A DNA stretch of 64,000 bases, taken from NCBI GenBank assembly GCA_023630215.1, contig JALPRQ010000001.1, positions 1,240,001-1,304,000 of the forward strand, read 5' to 3'. Each line of letters opens with the position of its first letter. Within the stretch, counting starts at the first letter, position 1. This document shows positions 15,145-25,779 of this stretch, piece by piece. The position numbers and the translations under genes are program-made. This stretch comes from Rhodobacteraceae bacterium NBU2976 (GTDB taxonomy: Bacteria; Pseudomonadota; Alphaproteobacteria; Rhodobacterales; Rhodobacteraceae). The notes under the pieces are model-generated. The model was not told where the DNA came from. It ran no database searches and saw only the letters and a list, made by a program, of their open reading frames with translations.

Positions 15145-15639
15145 GTGGCACGACGTTTCAGAGGCAAATCGGTCCACAAGGTGGACGCGAAAGGACGGGT
15201 GAGCATCCCGGCCTCTTTTCGTCGTGTATTAGAGGAGGGTGACCCCGATTGGGGTCCCGGCGAGAACCCTCAATTGGTCATTGTTCACGGATCGCGCAGC
15301 GGGAAATGTCTGGAAGGCTATTCCATGAAGGCGGCCGAAGAAATGGACGAATTGATCGAAGGCATGCCGCGATTTTCCCCCGAACGCGAATATTGGGAAA
15401 CGGTCATGCACACCGATTCCGATTATGCCAGCGTTGATGAGAATGGCCGCATGGTTCTGTCGGCCGCACTTCGCAAGAAAATCGGCATCAAGTCCGAGAT
15501 GATTTTTGTGGGTAAAGGTAGCACCTTCCAGATGTGGGAGCCGCGCGCCTATGAGGCGGATCGCGAGCGCATCGAATCCTGGGGGGAAACAACCGACAAT
15601 CCCCACGCGTATCTTTATGGCGACAAGCGAGAGGGATAA
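15145..15639 (+). CDS. mraZ: Transcriptional regulator MraZ
   Basis: 164 residues, starting at GTG 15145 (MARRFRGKSVHKVDAKGR). Two SpoVT-AbrB-like swapped-hairpin repeats are visible: KVDAKGRVSIPASFR (about 12-26) and SVDENGRMVLSAALR (about 91-105). MraZ binds TGGGN arrays and autoregulates the dcw operon. It is the first gene of the cluster, 3 bases ahead of rsmH. Expression is probably governed by the structured leader just upstream. Confidence 0.95.
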   Translation: MARRFRGKSVHKVDAKGRVSIPASFRRVLEEGDPDWGPGENPQLVIVHGSRSGKCLEGYSMKAAEEMDELIEGMPRFSPEREYWETVMHTDSDYASVDENGRMVLSAALRKKIGIKSEMIFVGKGSTFQMWEPRAYEADRERIESWGETTDNPHAYLYGDKREG

Positions 15640-15642
15640 GGC

Positions 15643-16641
15643 ATGGCCGTATCCTTCGACACACCGCATATCCCCGTCCTTCTCGAAGATATTCTGACCC
15701 ATATCAAACCCGTAAAAGGCGTTTGGTTGGATGGAACGATGGGGGCTGGCGGTTATACCCGTGCCTTGCTGGATGCGGGCGCAGATCGCGTGATCGCGGT
15801 TGATCGTGATCCCGAAGCGCTGGAGCGTGCGCGGAAATGGCAGGCGGATTACAAAGATCGTCTGACCATCGTTGACGGTCGCTTTGGTGAGCTGGACCAG
15901 ATTGCAGCCGCCCATGGGGTTACCCTTGATGGCGTTGTTTTGGATATTGGTGTTTCGTCAATGCAGCTGGATCAGGCTGAACGCGGATTTTCTTTCATGC
16001 GGGACGGCCCTCTGGACATGCGGATGGAACAATCCGGCCCGTCCGCCGCCGATATCGTCAACCGCGCACCCGAAGGGGTTATCGCAGATATTCTGTATCA
16101 GTTTGGCGAAGAAAGAGCGTCTCGCAAGATTGCGCGGGCAATTGTAATGGACCGAAAGTCAGCGCCTTTTACCACGACCTTGCAACTGGCGGGCATGATC
16201 GAACGGATCATGCCTCGGCCCAAGCCGGGTCAACCACATGCCGCAACACGATCATTTCAGGCGTTGCGTATTGCAGTAAATGATGAGCTTGGCGAACTGG
16301 CGCGTGGCCTACAAGCTGCCGAGACCGCACTGGCCAAGGATGGGCTGCTGGTGGTTGTGACCTTTCATTCGCTGGAAGATCGAATGGTCAAGCGTTTCAT
16401 CCAGTTGCGCAGTGAAGCGCCAAAGGTCAGCCGTTATGCCCCGGTCTCGGAAACCAGCGCCACGCCCTTTGAAAAAGTAACCCGCAAAGCGGTGACAGCT
16501 TCTGAGACGGAACTGTCTGCCAACCCGCGATCGCGATCAGCCAAGCTGCGCATCGCACGTCGGACCTCGGCACCTTCGGGAAAGATTGATCCGGCAATCA
16601 TCGGCTTACCGCCACTGAATCTGGCCGGGGTGCTCGCATGA
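15643..16641 (+). CDS. rsmH: 16S rRNA (cytosine1402-N4)-methyltransferase
   Basis: 332 residues, the normal RsmH (MraW) length. The SAM-binding site is [18 protein letters not shown] near residue 27, followed by IAVDRDPEA; later blocks are [19 protein letters not shown] and [15 protein letters not shown]. It methylates N4 of C1402 in the ribosomal decoding centre. The stop overlaps the ftsL start (ATGA), so translation is coupled. Confidence 0.97.
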   Translation: MAVSFDTPHIPVLLEDILTHIKPVKGVWLDGTMGAGGYTRALLDAGADRVIAVDRDPEALERARKWQADYKDRLTIVDGRFGELDQIAAAHGVTLDGVVLDIGVSSMQLDQAERGFSFMRDGPLDMRMEQSGPSAADIVNRAPEGVIADILYQFGEERASRKIARAIVMDRKSAPFTTTLQLAGMIERIMPRPKPGQPHAATRSFQALRIAVNDELGELARGLQAAETALAKDGLLVVVTFHSLEDRMVKRFIQLRSEAPKVSRYAPVSETSATPFEKVTRKAVTASETELSANPRSRSAKLRIARRTSAPSGKIDPAIIGLPPLNLAGVLA

Positions 16642-17012
16642 GGGGGGTGTTGCTGGTATTTGGTGTTGCGCTTGTTGTTTTCTTTGCCACTTGGGCATAC
16701 CGCGTGAACTACCGCACTCAAGAAGCGTTAGCACGTGTTGATACGCTATACGATCAGATCGCACAGGAACGTCAGACCATTGCGGTGTTGCGCGCGGAAT
16801 GGGCGTATCTTAACCGTCCAGAGCGTCTGTTGGCGTTGTCAGAAAAACATTTTTCCGACCTGAAACTGATGCCCATTCATCCCGGCCATTTCGATGAAAT
16901 CTCGCGCATCGCCTATCCGGTCCCCGTCGTCGAAGACCCGGTCGGTGACGATCCGCTGATTGACATGTTGATTGCCGCCGCGATCGAAGAAATTCTGGCA
17001 GGTTCCGAATGA
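16638..17012 (+). CDS. ftsL: Cell division protein FtsL
   Basis: 124 residues: one N-terminal membrane helix ([20 protein letters not shown], about 3-22) and a periplasmic coiled coil with [30 protein letters not shown]. That motif marks the alphaproteobacterial FtsL form. It links the FtsB/FtsQ complex to FtsWI at the septum. Overlaps rsmH and ftsI by 4 bases each. Confidence 0.9.
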   Translation: MRGVLLVFGVALVVFFATWAYRVNYRTQEALARVDTLYDQIAQERQTIAVLRAEWAYLNRPERLLALSEKHFSDLKLMPIHPGHFDEISRIAYPVPVVEDPVGDDPLIDMLIAAAIEEILAGSE

Positions 17013-18796
17013 CACGCAGTCCCTTACGCCCCATCGCCAAAGTCTTGCGTGCCCGCGAAGACGGCATTGATCCCGCCTTGATCGAGGCGCAGGCCAAGGC
17101 GGAGCGTCTGCGCAAACAACGCACGGCAGAACGTCGCCGCGCCGAAAGCCGCTTGATCCTTCTGGCGCTGACTTTTGTTATGGCGTTCTCGGCGGTTGGA
17201 TACAAAATGACCCTGCTTGCCGCCAGCGAACCCGTGGAACCCAGTATCGTGCGCACCACGACGCCGATTGTAAACCAACGTGCTGATATCGTTGACAGAA
17301 ATGGCGAGATTCTGGCGACAAATCTGATCACGACATCCCTGTTTGCACATCCACAAGAGATGGTCGATGCCCGGGCCGCTGCCGATGGATTGGCCGAGAT
17401 TTTTCCCGACCTTGTGTCCGACGACCTGTACCGGATTTTCACCAGCGAGCGTAAATTCGTCTGGATAAAACGCAAATTGTCGCCCGAACAGCGTCAAGCT
17501 GTTTACGACCTTGGCGAACCCGGGCTGCAATTCGGTCCGCGCGAATTGCGGTTATATCCGAATGGTTACCTTGCTGCCCATATTCTGGGGGGAACTTCCT
17601 TTGGGCGCGAAGGTGTGCATGCAGCCGAAGTGATTGGCGTTGCCGGGGTCGAGCTGATGTTTGACGATTTCCTGCGTGACCCGGCAAACGAAGGGGCGCC
17701 GCTTGAATTGTCCATTGATATCTCTATCCAGGCCGCCATGCGTCGCGTGCTGCGTGGCGGGATGGCCATGATGGGCGCCAAGGGGGCGTCGGCGGTGCTG
17801 ATGGATGCGAATACGGGTCAGATAATCGCGATGGTTTCCCTGCCAGATTTTGATCCCAACCACCGCCCTGATCCCCCTGTTAGCGGTGATCCGGCGGACA
17901 GCCCGTTGTTCAATCGCGCGGCACAGGGGAAATACGAACTGGGTTCCACCTTCAAGATCTTCACCGCCGCGATTGCGATGGAGCAGGGGATTGCGACACC
18001 TGACACCATGATCAATACGGCCGGACCCTTGCGTTGGGGCCGCTTTACAATCCGCGATTTCCATGACTATGGCGCGCGGCTCAGTTTGACAGATGTCATC
18101 GTAAAGTCATCCAATATCGGTTCCGCAAATCTGGCCCGCGAATTTGGGTCAGAAGCGCAACAGAACATGCTGCGAGCATTGGGGTTCTTTGACAAATTGT
18201 CAGTGGAACTGCCCGAAGCGCAGCGGTCCAAACCATTGATTCCAGGCAATTGGTCTGAACTCTCTACCATGACAATCGCCTATGGTCACGGATTGTCAGC
18301 CTCGCCCCTGCATTTGGCGGCGGCCTATGCCACTATGACCAATGGTGGGTTGAAAGTTACGCCAACATTACTGAAAACGACCCCGCCGCCAACCGAAGCG
18401 GACCGGGTGATTTCGGCGGAAACCTCGGCAATCCTGCGCGATATGTTGCGACAAGTGGTGACCCGAGGAACCGCCTCGCTGGCCGAGGTCGAAGGCTATC
18501 AGATTGGCGGTAAAACCGGCACTGCAGACAAACCTCACCCGCAAGGCGGCTATTACGAGGACAAGGTGATCACAACGTTTGCAGGGGTTTTCCCGACTTC
18601 GGACCCAAAATATGTGCTGATCGTGTCGCTGGACGAACCCGAGGAGAATTCGGGGCTAGAGGCCCGCCGCACCGCCGGTTGGACGTCCGTCCCAGTGGCT
18701 GCAGAAATTGTACGTCGCGTAGCGCCTTTGATGGGCTTGCGGCCGGAATATTTTGATGATGCTACCAACCCTGACGTCACCTTGACGAGCAACTGA
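17009..18796 (+). CDS. ftsI: Septal peptidoglycan transpeptidase FtsI (PBP3)
   Basis: 595 residues. A basic cytoplasmic N-terminus and one membrane helix (about 47-66) precede a dimerisation domain and a transpeptidase domain. The three penicillin-binding motifs are STFK in ELGSTFKIF (catalytic Ser about 313), SSN in KSSNIGSANL, and KTG in IGGKTGTADK. It crosslinks septal peptidoglycan with FtsW in the periplasm. The ATG overlaps the ftsL stop. Confidence 0.97.
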   Translation: MTRSPLRPIAKVLRAREDGIDPALIEAQAKAERLRKQRTAERRRAESRLILLALTFVMAFSAVGYKMTLLAASEPVEPSIVRTTTPIVNQRADIVDRNGEILATNLITTSLFAHPQEMVDARAAADGLAEIFPDLVSDDLYRIFTSERKFVWIKRKLSPEQRQAVYDLGEPGLQFGPRELRLYPNGYLAAHILGGTSFGREGVHAAEVIGVAGVELMFDDFLRDPANEGAPLELSIDISIQAAMRRVLRGGMAMMGAKGASAVLMDANTGQIIAMVSLPDFDPNHRPDPPVSGDPADSPLFNRAAQGKYELGSTFKIFTAAIAMEQGIATPDTMINTAGPLRWGRFTIRDFHDYGARLSLTDVIVKSSNIGSANLAREFGSEAQQNMLRALGFFDKLSVELPEAQRSKPLIPGNWSELSTMTIAYGHGLSASPLHLAAAYATMTNGGLKVTPTLLKTTPPPTEADRVISAETSAILRDMLRQVVTRGTASLAEVEGYQIGGKTGTADKPHPQGGYYEDKVITTFAGVFPTSDPKYVLIVSLDEPEENSGLEARRTAGWTSVPVAAEIVRRVAPLMGLRPEYFDDATNPDVTLTSN

Positions 18797-18817
18797 CAAA
18801 GGGGCAAAGACGCCCTC

Positions 18818-20275
18818 ATGAACGCGAAACACCTTTCCTGGAAGTCCTTTCATGTCGAGCTTATCGGCGGGGATATTCCTGCGATAACAGGGTTAGCGGT
18901 GGACAGCCGCCAAGTGAAAGATGGATTCCTGTTTGCAGCCCTTCCCGGTGCCAACGCACATGGGGCGGAATTTATCCAATATGCCGTGCGGATGGGGGCA
19001 AGTGTGGTCCTGACGGACCGCGAAGGTTTTGCGCAGGCAGGTGATTTTGACGTTGTGTATCTGGTCGCTGACGACCCGCGTCTGGTTCTGGCGCAAATGG
19101 CAGCGGAATGGTTTGGTCGCCAACCCGAAACGATGGTGGCGGTGACGGGGACGAATGGAAAGACTTCGGTCGCAAGTTTCACGCGTCAGATTTGGGAATT
19201 GTTGGATGAAAAGGCGGTCAATTTTGGTACCGCCGGGGTAGAAGGGGCGGTGTCGGCTCCCCTGTCCCATACCACGCCCGAACCAATCACATTGCATAAA
19301 TTGCTTGCCGATCTGGCCGATCGGGGTGTGACCCATGCGGCGATGGAGGCGTCCTCGCACGGGCTGGCGCAGCGAAGGTTGGATGGGGTGCGGCTAAGTG
19401 CGGCGGGGTTCACGAACCTTAGCCGCGATCATCTGGATTACCACAAGAATTTTGACGATTATTTCGCCGCCAAGGCGGGTCTGTTCCGCCGGGTTTTGCC
19501 AGCGGATGCGCCAGCGGTAATCAACATTGCTGATCCCTATGGGGCGAAACTGGCGGCGGAACAGACACGGCCGGTGATCACGGTCGGTGGCAAAGGCGCT
19601 GACCTGTCGATCCTGAACACACGGTTTCGGGCCGACGGTCAAGATGTGATGGTTTCTTATCAAGGCGAGGATTATCTGCTGAAGCTGAACCTGATCGGCG
19701 GGTTTCAGGCCGAGAACGTAATGGTTGCCGCCGGCATGGTCATCGCCTGTGGGGCAGACCCGGAAGCTGTGTTCAGGGCGTGTGAACGTTTGGAAACCGT
19801 GCGCGGGCGGATGCAGCATGTAGCGACGCGAGATAACGGCGCGATGGTATTTGTGGATTATGCCCATACACCCGATGCGCTGGTGACCGCGTTACAAGCG
19901 ATGCGCCCACATGTGATGGGGCGGTTGCTTGTGGTGTTTGGTGCAGGCGGGGATCGGGACAAGGGCAAGCGTCCTTTGATGGGGGCGGCGGCGCTCGACC
20001 ATGCGGATGTGGTGTTTGTGACGGACGACAACCCGCGCTCCGAAATGCCCGCCGACATTCGCGCGGCGATCATGGCCGCCTGTCCCGACGCGAACGAAAT
20101 TGGTGACCGGGCCGAAGCCATCCTGACCGCCGTTGACGCGCTGCGCCCCGGCGATGCGCTGTTGATTGCTGGCAAGGGACATGAGACAGGGCAAATCGTT
20201 GGTAACGACATCCTGCCGTTCAACGACGCGGAACAGGCAAGCATTGCCGTTGCCGCGCTGGAGGGGCGGATATGA
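18818..20275 (+). CDS. murE: UDP-MurNAc-L-Ala-D-Glu:meso-diaminopimelate ligase
   Basis: 485 residues. Mur ligase architecture: N-terminal UMAG-binding domain, central ATPase domain with GTNGKTSVASF (about 110), and C-terminal domain. The DDNPRSE motif near residue 405 is the meso-diaminopimelate specificity signature, so the peptidoglycan is of the DAP type. It acts in the cytoplasm in the third amino-acid addition step. The stop overlaps the murF start by 4 bases. Confidence 0.97.
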   Translation: MNAKHLSWKSFHVELIGGDIPAITGLAVDSRQVKDGFLFAALPGANAHGAEFIQYAVRMGASVVLTDREGFAQAGDFDVVYLVADDPRLVLAQMAAEWFGRQPETMVAVTGTNGKTSVASFTRQIWELLDEKAVNFGTAGVEGAVSAPLSHTTPEPITLHKLLADLADRGVTHAAMEASSHGLAQRRLDGVRLSAAGFTNLSRDHLDYHKNFDDYFAAKAGLFRRVLPADAPAVINIADPYGAKLAAEQTRPVITVGGKGADLSILNTRFRADGQDVMVSYQGEDYLLKLNLIGGFQAENVMVAAGMVIACGADPEAVFRACERLETVRGRMQHVATRDNGAMVFVDYAHTPDALVTALQAMRPHVMGRLLVVFGAGGDRDKGKRPLMGAAALDHADVVFVTDDNPRSEMPADIRAAIMAACPDANEIGDRAEAILTAVDALRPGDALLIAGKGHETGQIVGNDILPFNDAEQASIAVAALEGRI

Positions 20276-21648
20276 CCCTTTGGACGGCTGTGGAAGCTGC
20301 CGCCGCAACGGGTGGCGAGGCGCGGGGGGAGTGGGTTGCAACAGGTGTGTCGATTGATACGCGCTCGATCATCGCTGGCGATTTGTTCGTCGCGTTGAAA
20401 GATATCCGCGACGGTCATGATTTTGTTGCTGATGCTTTGGCCAAAGGGGCAGGGGCGGCGATGGTTTCTTATGTGCCGGAAGGCGTACCGACGGATGCAC
20501 CTCTACTGGTTGTGCCCGATGTGCTGGATGGCTTGCGGGCGCTTGGCGCGGCGGCACGGGCGCGAACATCGGCAAAGGTGATCGGTGTGACCGGGTCGGC
20601 GGGGAAGACGTCGACCAAGGAAATGCTCCGCACGGTTCTATCAGCATTCGGCACAGTCCACGCTGCCGAGAAAAGTTTCAACAATCATTGGGGTGTGCCC
20701 CTGACGCTGGCGCGAATGCCGGTGAACATTGATTTTGCCGTAATCGAAATCGGAATGAACCATCCCGGCGAAATTGCCCCGTTGGCGGCGTTGGCGGACC
20801 TCGACGTGGCGATTGTTACCAATGTCGCCCCTGTCCATCTGGCGGCGTTCCGAAATGTCAGCGAAATCGCGGTCGAAAAAGGCGCGATTTTCAGCGGACT
20901 AAGGACGGATGGCACGGCGATTTACAACGCGGGTTTGGCGGTTTCGCCGATCTTGCAGCAGGCCGCGGGTGATCATCCGACCCTCTGCTTTGGTGTTGGC
21001 GACACGCGGATTGACGAACTGACCATTCAGTCAGGCAAAACCCAAGCGAAGGTGCATGTCGCTGGGCATCCCCTTAACCTGACGCTTAGTGCCGAAGGCC
21101 GCCATTTCGTTGAAAATGCGCTGGCAGTGTTTCTGACGATCCATGCCCTTAATCTCGACAGGTCAGCGGCTGTCAACGCCCTTGAATCTTGGCGTCCCCC
21201 GGCAGGGCGGGGCGAGCGGTGGTCGGTAGATGGCATCATCCTGATCGACGACGCTTATAATGCAAACCCCTTGTCGGTAGGCGCTGGTCTTGACGTGCTG
21301 GCTCGTGCGAATGTCGAGCGCCGCGTAGCAATTCTGGGCGACATGTTGGAACTGGGCGAGAGCGAGATGCAACTGCACGCTGACCTCGCGCAGCACCCGG
21401 CAATTCAGCAGATCGATATTATCCATTGCATCGGACCGCGGATGCGGGCTCTCCATCAGGTGCTGCCAGCCCAAAAGCGCGGGCTTTGGTACGCGACCTC
21501 GGCAGAAATGACCCCAACTCTTGCTGAAAATCTGCACAAAGGTGACATAGTGTTGGTCAAAGGGTCGTTGGGGGCAAAAATGGGCTTGCTGGTCGAAGCG
21601 ATAAAATCTATGGGCACAGCCCGAAACCTGAACGGAGACCCGTCCTAA
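20272..21648 (+). CDS. murF: UDP-MurNAc-tripeptide:D-Ala-D-Ala ligase
   Basis: 458 residues. The ATP site is [15 protein letters not shown] (about 103-117), with [17 protein letters not shown] and [14 protein letters not shown] as MurF-specific blocks. It adds D-Ala-D-Ala to the UDP-MurNAc tripeptide. It overlaps murE by 4 bases, and its last base is the first base of the mraY ATG. Confidence 0.97.
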   Translation: MTLWTAVEAAAATGGEARGEWVATGVSIDTRSIIAGDLFVALKDIRDGHDFVADALAKGAGAAMVSYVPEGVPTDAPLLVVPDVLDGLRALGAAARARTSAKVIGVTGSAGKTSTKEMLRTVLSAFGTVHAAEKSFNNHWGVPLTLARMPVNIDFAVIEIGMNHPGEIAPLAALADLDVAIVTNVAPVHLAAFRNVSEIAVEKGAIFSGLRTDGTAIYNAGLAVSPILQQAAGDHPTLCFGVGDTRIDELTIQSGKTQAKVHVAGHPLNLTLSAEGRHFVENALAVFLTIHALNLDRSAAVNALESWRPPAGRGERWSVDGIILIDDAYNANPLSVGAGLDVLARANVERRVAILGDMLELGESEMQLHADLAQHPAIQQIDIIHCIGPRMRALHQVLPAQKRGLWYATSAEMTPTLAENLHKGDIVLVKGSLGAKMGLLVEAIKSMGTARNLNGDPS

Positions 21649-22733
21649 TGCTGTATTTCCTAAGTAATCTGTCCGATGGCGGGGATGTTTTTAACCTGTT
21701 TCGCTATATCACTTTCCGCTCCGGCGGGGCGTTTTTTACAGCGTTGATTTTTGGTTTCATGTTCGGTCGCCCCTTGATCAACCTGTTGCGCCGCAAACAG
21801 GGTAAAGGGCAGCCAATCCGCGAGGATGGACCCGAAAGTCATATTCTGGCAAAGGCCGGAACCCCGACCATGGGCGGAGTGCTGATCCTCGGCGCGATCC
21901 TTGTATCGACGCTGATGTGGGCACGCCTGGACAACGGCTTTGTCTGGATGGTGCTGTTTGTCACGTATAGCTTCGGATTTCTTGGCTTTCTGGATGATTA
22001 TCAGAAAGTCACCAAACAAACCCACGCCGGGATCAGCGCCCGGATGCGGTTGGCCGTGGGTTTTGTCGTGGCGGGTATCGCGGGGTTCTGGGCGATGCAA
22101 TTGCAGGATGACAGCCTGTCCGGATACCTTGCCTTTCCGGTATTCAAGGACGCTTTGCTTTATCTGTCGTTGGGCTTCATCCCGTTTGCGATGGTAGTTA
22201 TTGTGGGGGCTGCAAATGCGGTGAACTTCACCGACGGTCTTGATGGGCTGGCGATTATGCCGGTGATGATTGCGGCGGGATCGTTCGGGGTCATCGCCTA
22301 CGCGGTAGGCCGCACCGACTTTACCGATTATTTGGACGTTCACTATGTCGCTGGAACCGGCGAGCTAACCATTTTCGTTGCCGCACTGATTGGCGGGGGG
22401 CTTGGCTTCCTGTGGTATAACGCTCCTCCCGCCGCTGTGTTCATGGGCGACACCGGATCGCTGGCGCTTGGCGGCGCCCTTGGCGCGATTGCAGTTGCCA
22501 CCAAGCACGAGATCGTCCTTGCGATCATTGGCGGGTTGTTTGTGGTTGAACTTCTGTCGGTTGTGATACAGGTGCTGTATTTCAAGAAGACCGGAAAACG
22601 CGTGTTCCTGATGGCGCCGATCCATCACCATTTCGAAAAACGTGGCTGGGGTGAAAGCCAGATCGTTATCCGCTTCTGGATTATCTCGCTAATCCTTGCT
22701 TTGATAGGCCTCGCAACGCTGAAACTGCGCTAG
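21648..22733 (+). CDS. mraY: Phospho-MurNAc-pentapeptide transferase
   Basis: 361 residues, about ten membrane helices. Family landmarks are [39 protein letters not shown] with the catalytic aspartates, and [14 protein letters not shown]. It transfers phospho-MurNAc-pentapeptide to undecaprenyl phosphate to form lipid I at the inner membrane. It directly follows murF. The next gene is not murD but an SDR, which is unusual. Confidence 0.98.
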   Translation: MLYFLSNLSDGGDVFNLFRYITFRSGGAFFTALIFGFMFGRPLINLLRRKQGKGQPIREDGPESHILAKAGTPTMGGVLILGAILVSTLMWARLDNGFVWMVLFVTYSFGFLGFLDDYQKVTKQTHAGISARMRLAVGFVVAGIAGFWAMQLQDDSLSGYLAFPVFKDALLYLSLGFIPFAMVVIVGAANAVNFTDGLDGLAIMPVMIAAGSFGVIAYAVGRTDFTDYLDVHYVAGTGELTIFVAALIGGGLGFLWYNAPPAAVFMGDTGSLALGGALGAIAVATKHEIVLAIIGGLFVVELLSVVIQVLYFKKTGKRVFLMAPIHHHFEKRGWGESQIVIRFWIISLILALIGLATLKLR

Positions 22734-22742
22734 GGGGCAAAA

Positions 22743-23387
22743 ATGAAGGCATTGGTGACAGGGGGCAATCGCGGCATCGGGCTGGCGATTGCCAAAGGAC
22801 TTCACAAAGCGGGACTTGATGTGACCATCGGCGCGCGCTCCAGAGCCGAAGGCGTGAGGGCGGCACAGGAGGTTGGCTGCACCTCGATCGTTCTGGACGT
22901 CGCGGACCCGGTTTCGATCAGCGCCACCCCGGCGGATTTTGACGTGCTGGTCAACAATGCCGGGGTGCTGGAGGACACGAATATTTTCGAAGATAACGAG
23001 AGTTTTGACCGTTCGCTTGATGTCATGGTCCGTGGTCCGCAGCGCCTGATCGCGCATCTGTTGCCGCATATGACGGCAAACGGCTATGGGCGGATTGTTA
23101 ATGTCTCTTCCGGCTGGGGCAGCTTTGCCGAAGGGTTGGGTGGTGGTGGCGCTTATGGTTTGGCCAAGGCCGCGCTGAACGGATTGACGGTCATCGGGGA
23201 CCGTGACGTTCCCGCTGGCATAAAAATTAACTCTATGTGCCCAGGTTGGGTGCACACGCGCATGGGGGGCAAAAATGCGCCCCGGACACCCGACGAAGGA
23301 GCCGACACGGCGATCTGGCTTGCGACCCTGCCGGATGACGGTCCAAGCGGCGGATTCTTCCGTGACCGCAAAGCGATTGGCTGGTAA
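22743..23387 (+). CDS. SDR family NAD(P)-dependent oxidoreductase inside the dcw cluster
   Basis: 214 residues. Classical short-chain dehydrogenase fold: [13 protein letters not shown] cofactor loop (about 7-19), NNAGVLED, and catalytic Ser with YGLAK (Tyr about 138, Lys 142). The [10 protein letters not shown] and [10 protein letters not shown] tail resembles carbonyl-reductase-like SDRs. Nine bases separate it from mraY and the murD ATG follows its stop directly, so it is co-transcribed with essential wall genes. The substrate is unknown, and nothing ties it to peptidoglycan beyond position. Confidence 0.85.
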   Translation: MKALVTGGNRGIGLAIAKGLHKAGLDVTIGARSRAEGVRAAQEVGCTSIVLDVADPVSISATPADFDVLVNNAGVLEDTNIFEDNESFDRSLDVMVRGPQRLIAHLLPHMTANGYGRIVNVSSGWGSFAEGLGGGGAYGLAKAALNGLTVIGDRDVPAGIKINSMCPGWVHTRMGGKNAPRTPDEGADTAIWLATLPDDGPSGGFFRDRKAIGW

Positions 23388-24407
23388 ATGATCCCGGTTC
23401 GCGGATATGACGGCCACAGGGTGGCAGTACTTGGGTTGGATCGCTCTGGACTGGCGACCGCGGCGGCGTTGCTGGCTGGCGGGGCAGAGCCGATCTGTTG
23501 GGATGATGACGAAGCCGCTCGAAACCGGGCCGAAGCCGAAGGATATGTCATAGAAGACCTGACTCGCGACCGCCCATGGGAGGGGGTTGTGGCCTTGATC
23601 ACGTCATCGGATATTCCACATCTTTATCCCGAACCCCACCCGGCGATTGCCAAGGCGCAGGAAATGGGCGTGGTGATTGACAATGATGTTGGCCTGTTCT
23701 TCCGCAGTTTCGCGACCGAGGAATGGGATCAATTTGATACCTATCCGCGCATCGTCTGCATCACCGGGTCGAACGGGAAATCAACGACATCCGCCCTGTT
23801 GCATCACATCCTGAAAGAAGCTGGAAAACCCACACAACTGGGTGGGAATATCGGGCGCGGGGTTTTGTCACTCGACCCGGCGCATGATGGGGATGTTGTG
23901 GTGCTGGAATTGTCGTCCTACCAGATCGAACTCGCGCGGGCCTTGCAGCCGGACATAGCCGTGTTCCTGAACCTCGCGCCGGATCATTTGGAACGCCACG
24001 GTGGGATTGGTGGGTATTTTGCCGCCAAAAAACGGCTTTTCACACAAGGGGGACCGGAACGCGCGATCATTGGTGTCGACGAAAAGGAAGGCCGCTTCCT
24101 CGCCAATACGATGCGCGAGGAAGCCACCGGTGGCGAGCCGGTCATCACCATTTCCAACACCCGCAAATTACAGGGGCAGGGGTGGAGCGTATTCGCGCGT
24201 AAAGGCTTCGTGTCAGAATGGCGAAAGGGGCGGCAAGTGGCGGCGATTGATCTGCGCGATATTGCCAACCTGCCCGGCATTCACAATCACCAGAACGCTT
24301 GCGCCGCCTATGCCGTTTGTCGTGCGCTGGGCATGGCGCCCAACCAGATAGAAAGCGGTTTGCGCGGCTTTACGGGTAATCGTGATCACGCGCAGAACCT
24401 TGGATAA
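23388..24407 (+). CDS. murD: UDP-MurNAc-L-Ala:D-Glu ligase, truncated (C-terminal domain missing)
   Basis: 339 residues; full MurD proteins have about 440-470. The N-terminal domain and central ATPase domain are present: [15 protein letters not shown] (about 124-138), [30 protein letters not shown] and [16 protein letters not shown]. The usual continuation after GLRGFTG (LPHR and the VNDSKATN block of the third domain) is absent: the frame instead reads NRDHAQNLG and stops. No remnant of the third domain was found in the 199 bases before ftsW. As it stands the enzyme should be inactive, so a complete murD elsewhere, or an assembly error, must be considered. Confidence 0.85.
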   Translation: MIPVRGYDGHRVAVLGLDRSGLATAAALLAGGAEPICWDDDEAARNRAEAEGYVIEDLTRDRPWEGVVALITSSDIPHLYPEPHPAIAKAQEMGVVIDNDVGLFFRSFATEEWDQFDTYPRIVCITGSNGKSTTSALLHHILKEAGKPTQLGGNIGRGVLSLDPAHDGDVVVLELSSYQIELARALQPDIAVFLNLAPDHLERHGGIGGYFAAKKRLFTQGGPERAIIGVDEKEGRFLANTMREEATGGEPVITISNTRKLQGQGWSVFARKGFVSEWRKGRQVAAIDLRDIANLPGIHNHQNACAAYAVCRALGMAPNQIESGLRGFTGNRDHAQNLG

Positions 24408-24606
24408 TCTTGGCAAGCGTAATGGATGGATATCCAGCTGCCCTTATACCTGTGCAACCCGCTGAGGCCACCATGGGCATATTTCGGCCCCAAGGTATCA
24501 AACAGGTGGAAATCTTTTGCGACGCAGGTTAGAGTGACCGTAATAACCGGTAAGATCTGAAAACAGACAAAAGCCGGACGGTAGGCAGTAAGAGCGAGCA
24601 GGCTCA

Positions 24607-25779
24607 ATGACAGAAGCAACTTTCGGTGCGATAGCGCATCACGAGGAGTCGGGCGATCCCATTTTCCCCCGCTGGTGGCGGTCGGTTGATCGGGTGTCGC
24701 TAGCGGCGATATTCGGACTGTTCCTGATCGGGATATTGTTGGGATTGGCGGCATCGCCGCCTTTGGCAGAGCGCAACGGATTGGGCACGTTTTATTACGT
24801 GATCCGACAAGCGGTCTTTGGCGGGGCGGCCTTGATAGGAATGATATTCCTGTCGTTGCAAAAACCCGAAACTGTGCGGCGGTTGGCGGTTCTGGGGTTT
24901 ATCGGAGCGTTCATTGCTCTGGCTTTTCTGCCGGTCTTTGGCACGGATTATGGGAAGGGCGCGGTCAGATGGTATTCGCTGGGCTTTGCGTCCTTTCAGC
25001 CATCCGAATTTCTAAAACCGACCTTTGTGGTTTTTGCCGCTTGGCTGATGTCCGCGGCCAATGACATTGATGGACCACCAGGGCGCTTCATGTCCTTTTT
25101 AATCGCTGCAGTGATTACCCTGCTTTTGGCCCTGCAACCCGATTTCGGTCAAGCCATGCTGGTCTTTGCCAGCTGGGGCCTGATGTATTTCATCGCTGGT
25201 GCGCCGATGCTGTTGCTTATCGGCATCGCCGGCGGAGTCGTAGGCGCAGGGATATTTGCCTATAACAACTCGGAACATTTCGCGCGCCGCATCGACGGGT
25301 TCCTGAACCCGAATATCGATCCGACTACACAGCTGGGTTTTGCCACCAACGCGATACAGGAAGGCGGCTTTTTCGGTGTTGGCGTGGGGCAGGGCACGGT
25401 GAAATGGTCCTTGCCCGACGCCCATACCGATTTCATTATTGCCGTCGCCGCCGAGGAATACGGGCTGGTGCTCTGTATCCTGATTATCCTGTTGTTCATG
25501 ACCGTGACGGTCCGCTCTATCCTGCGGCTGGTGCGGGAGCGCGATCCATTTACGCGTCTTGCAGGTGTTGGACTGGCGGCCATTCTGGGGATGCAAGCGC
25601 TGATTAACCTTGGGGTGGCGGTGCGACTGCTGCCCGCCAAGGGAATGACGTTGCCCTTTGTGTCCTATGGCGGTTCGTCGGTCATCGCTGCAGGCCTGAT
25701 GCTGGGGATGCTGCTGGCGTTAACACGCCGCCGACCGCAACATGACCTGCATGACGTCATCGCCGGAGGGCGGGGATGA
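24607..25779 (+). CDS. ftsW: Septal peptidoglycan glycosyltransferase FtsW
   Basis: 390 residues, ten membrane helices, SEDS family. Landmarks include FGTDYGKGAVRWYSLGFASFQPSEF with the residues around the active site, DFGQAMLVF, and LPFVSYGGSSVIA near the C-terminus. It polymerises lipid II together with FtsI at the septum. The ATG at 24607 follows a 199-base gap after truncated murD; it is the only gap of this size between mraZ and murC, so ftsW may need its own promoter or read-through. The stop overlaps murG by 4 bases. Confidence 0.97.
   Translation: MTEATFGAIAHHEESGDPIFPRWWRSVDRVSLAAIFGLFLIGILLGLAASPPLAERNGLGTFYYVIRQAVFGGAALIGMIFLSLQKPETVRRLAVLGFIGAFIALAFLPVFGTDYGKGAVRWYSLGFASFQPSEFLKPTFVVFAAWLMSAANDIDGPPGRFMSFLIAAVITLLLALQPDFGQAMLVFASWGLMYFIAGAPMLLLIGIAGGVVGAGIFAYNNSEHFARRIDGFLNPNIDPTTQLGFATNAIQEGGFFGVGVGQGTVKWSLPDAHTDFIIAVAAEEYGLVLCILIILLFMTVTVRSILRLVRERDPFTRLAGVGLAAILGMQALINLGVAVRLLPAKGMTLPFVSYGGSSVIAAGLMLGMLLALTRRRPQHDLHDVIAGGRG

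Noticed and set aside
24386-24754. Antisense ORF after murD, and a forward frameshift that would restore MurD
   Set aside because: Neither of the other two forward frames contains MurD third-domain motifs, and the antisense frame overlaps the ftsW start without any recognisable domain.
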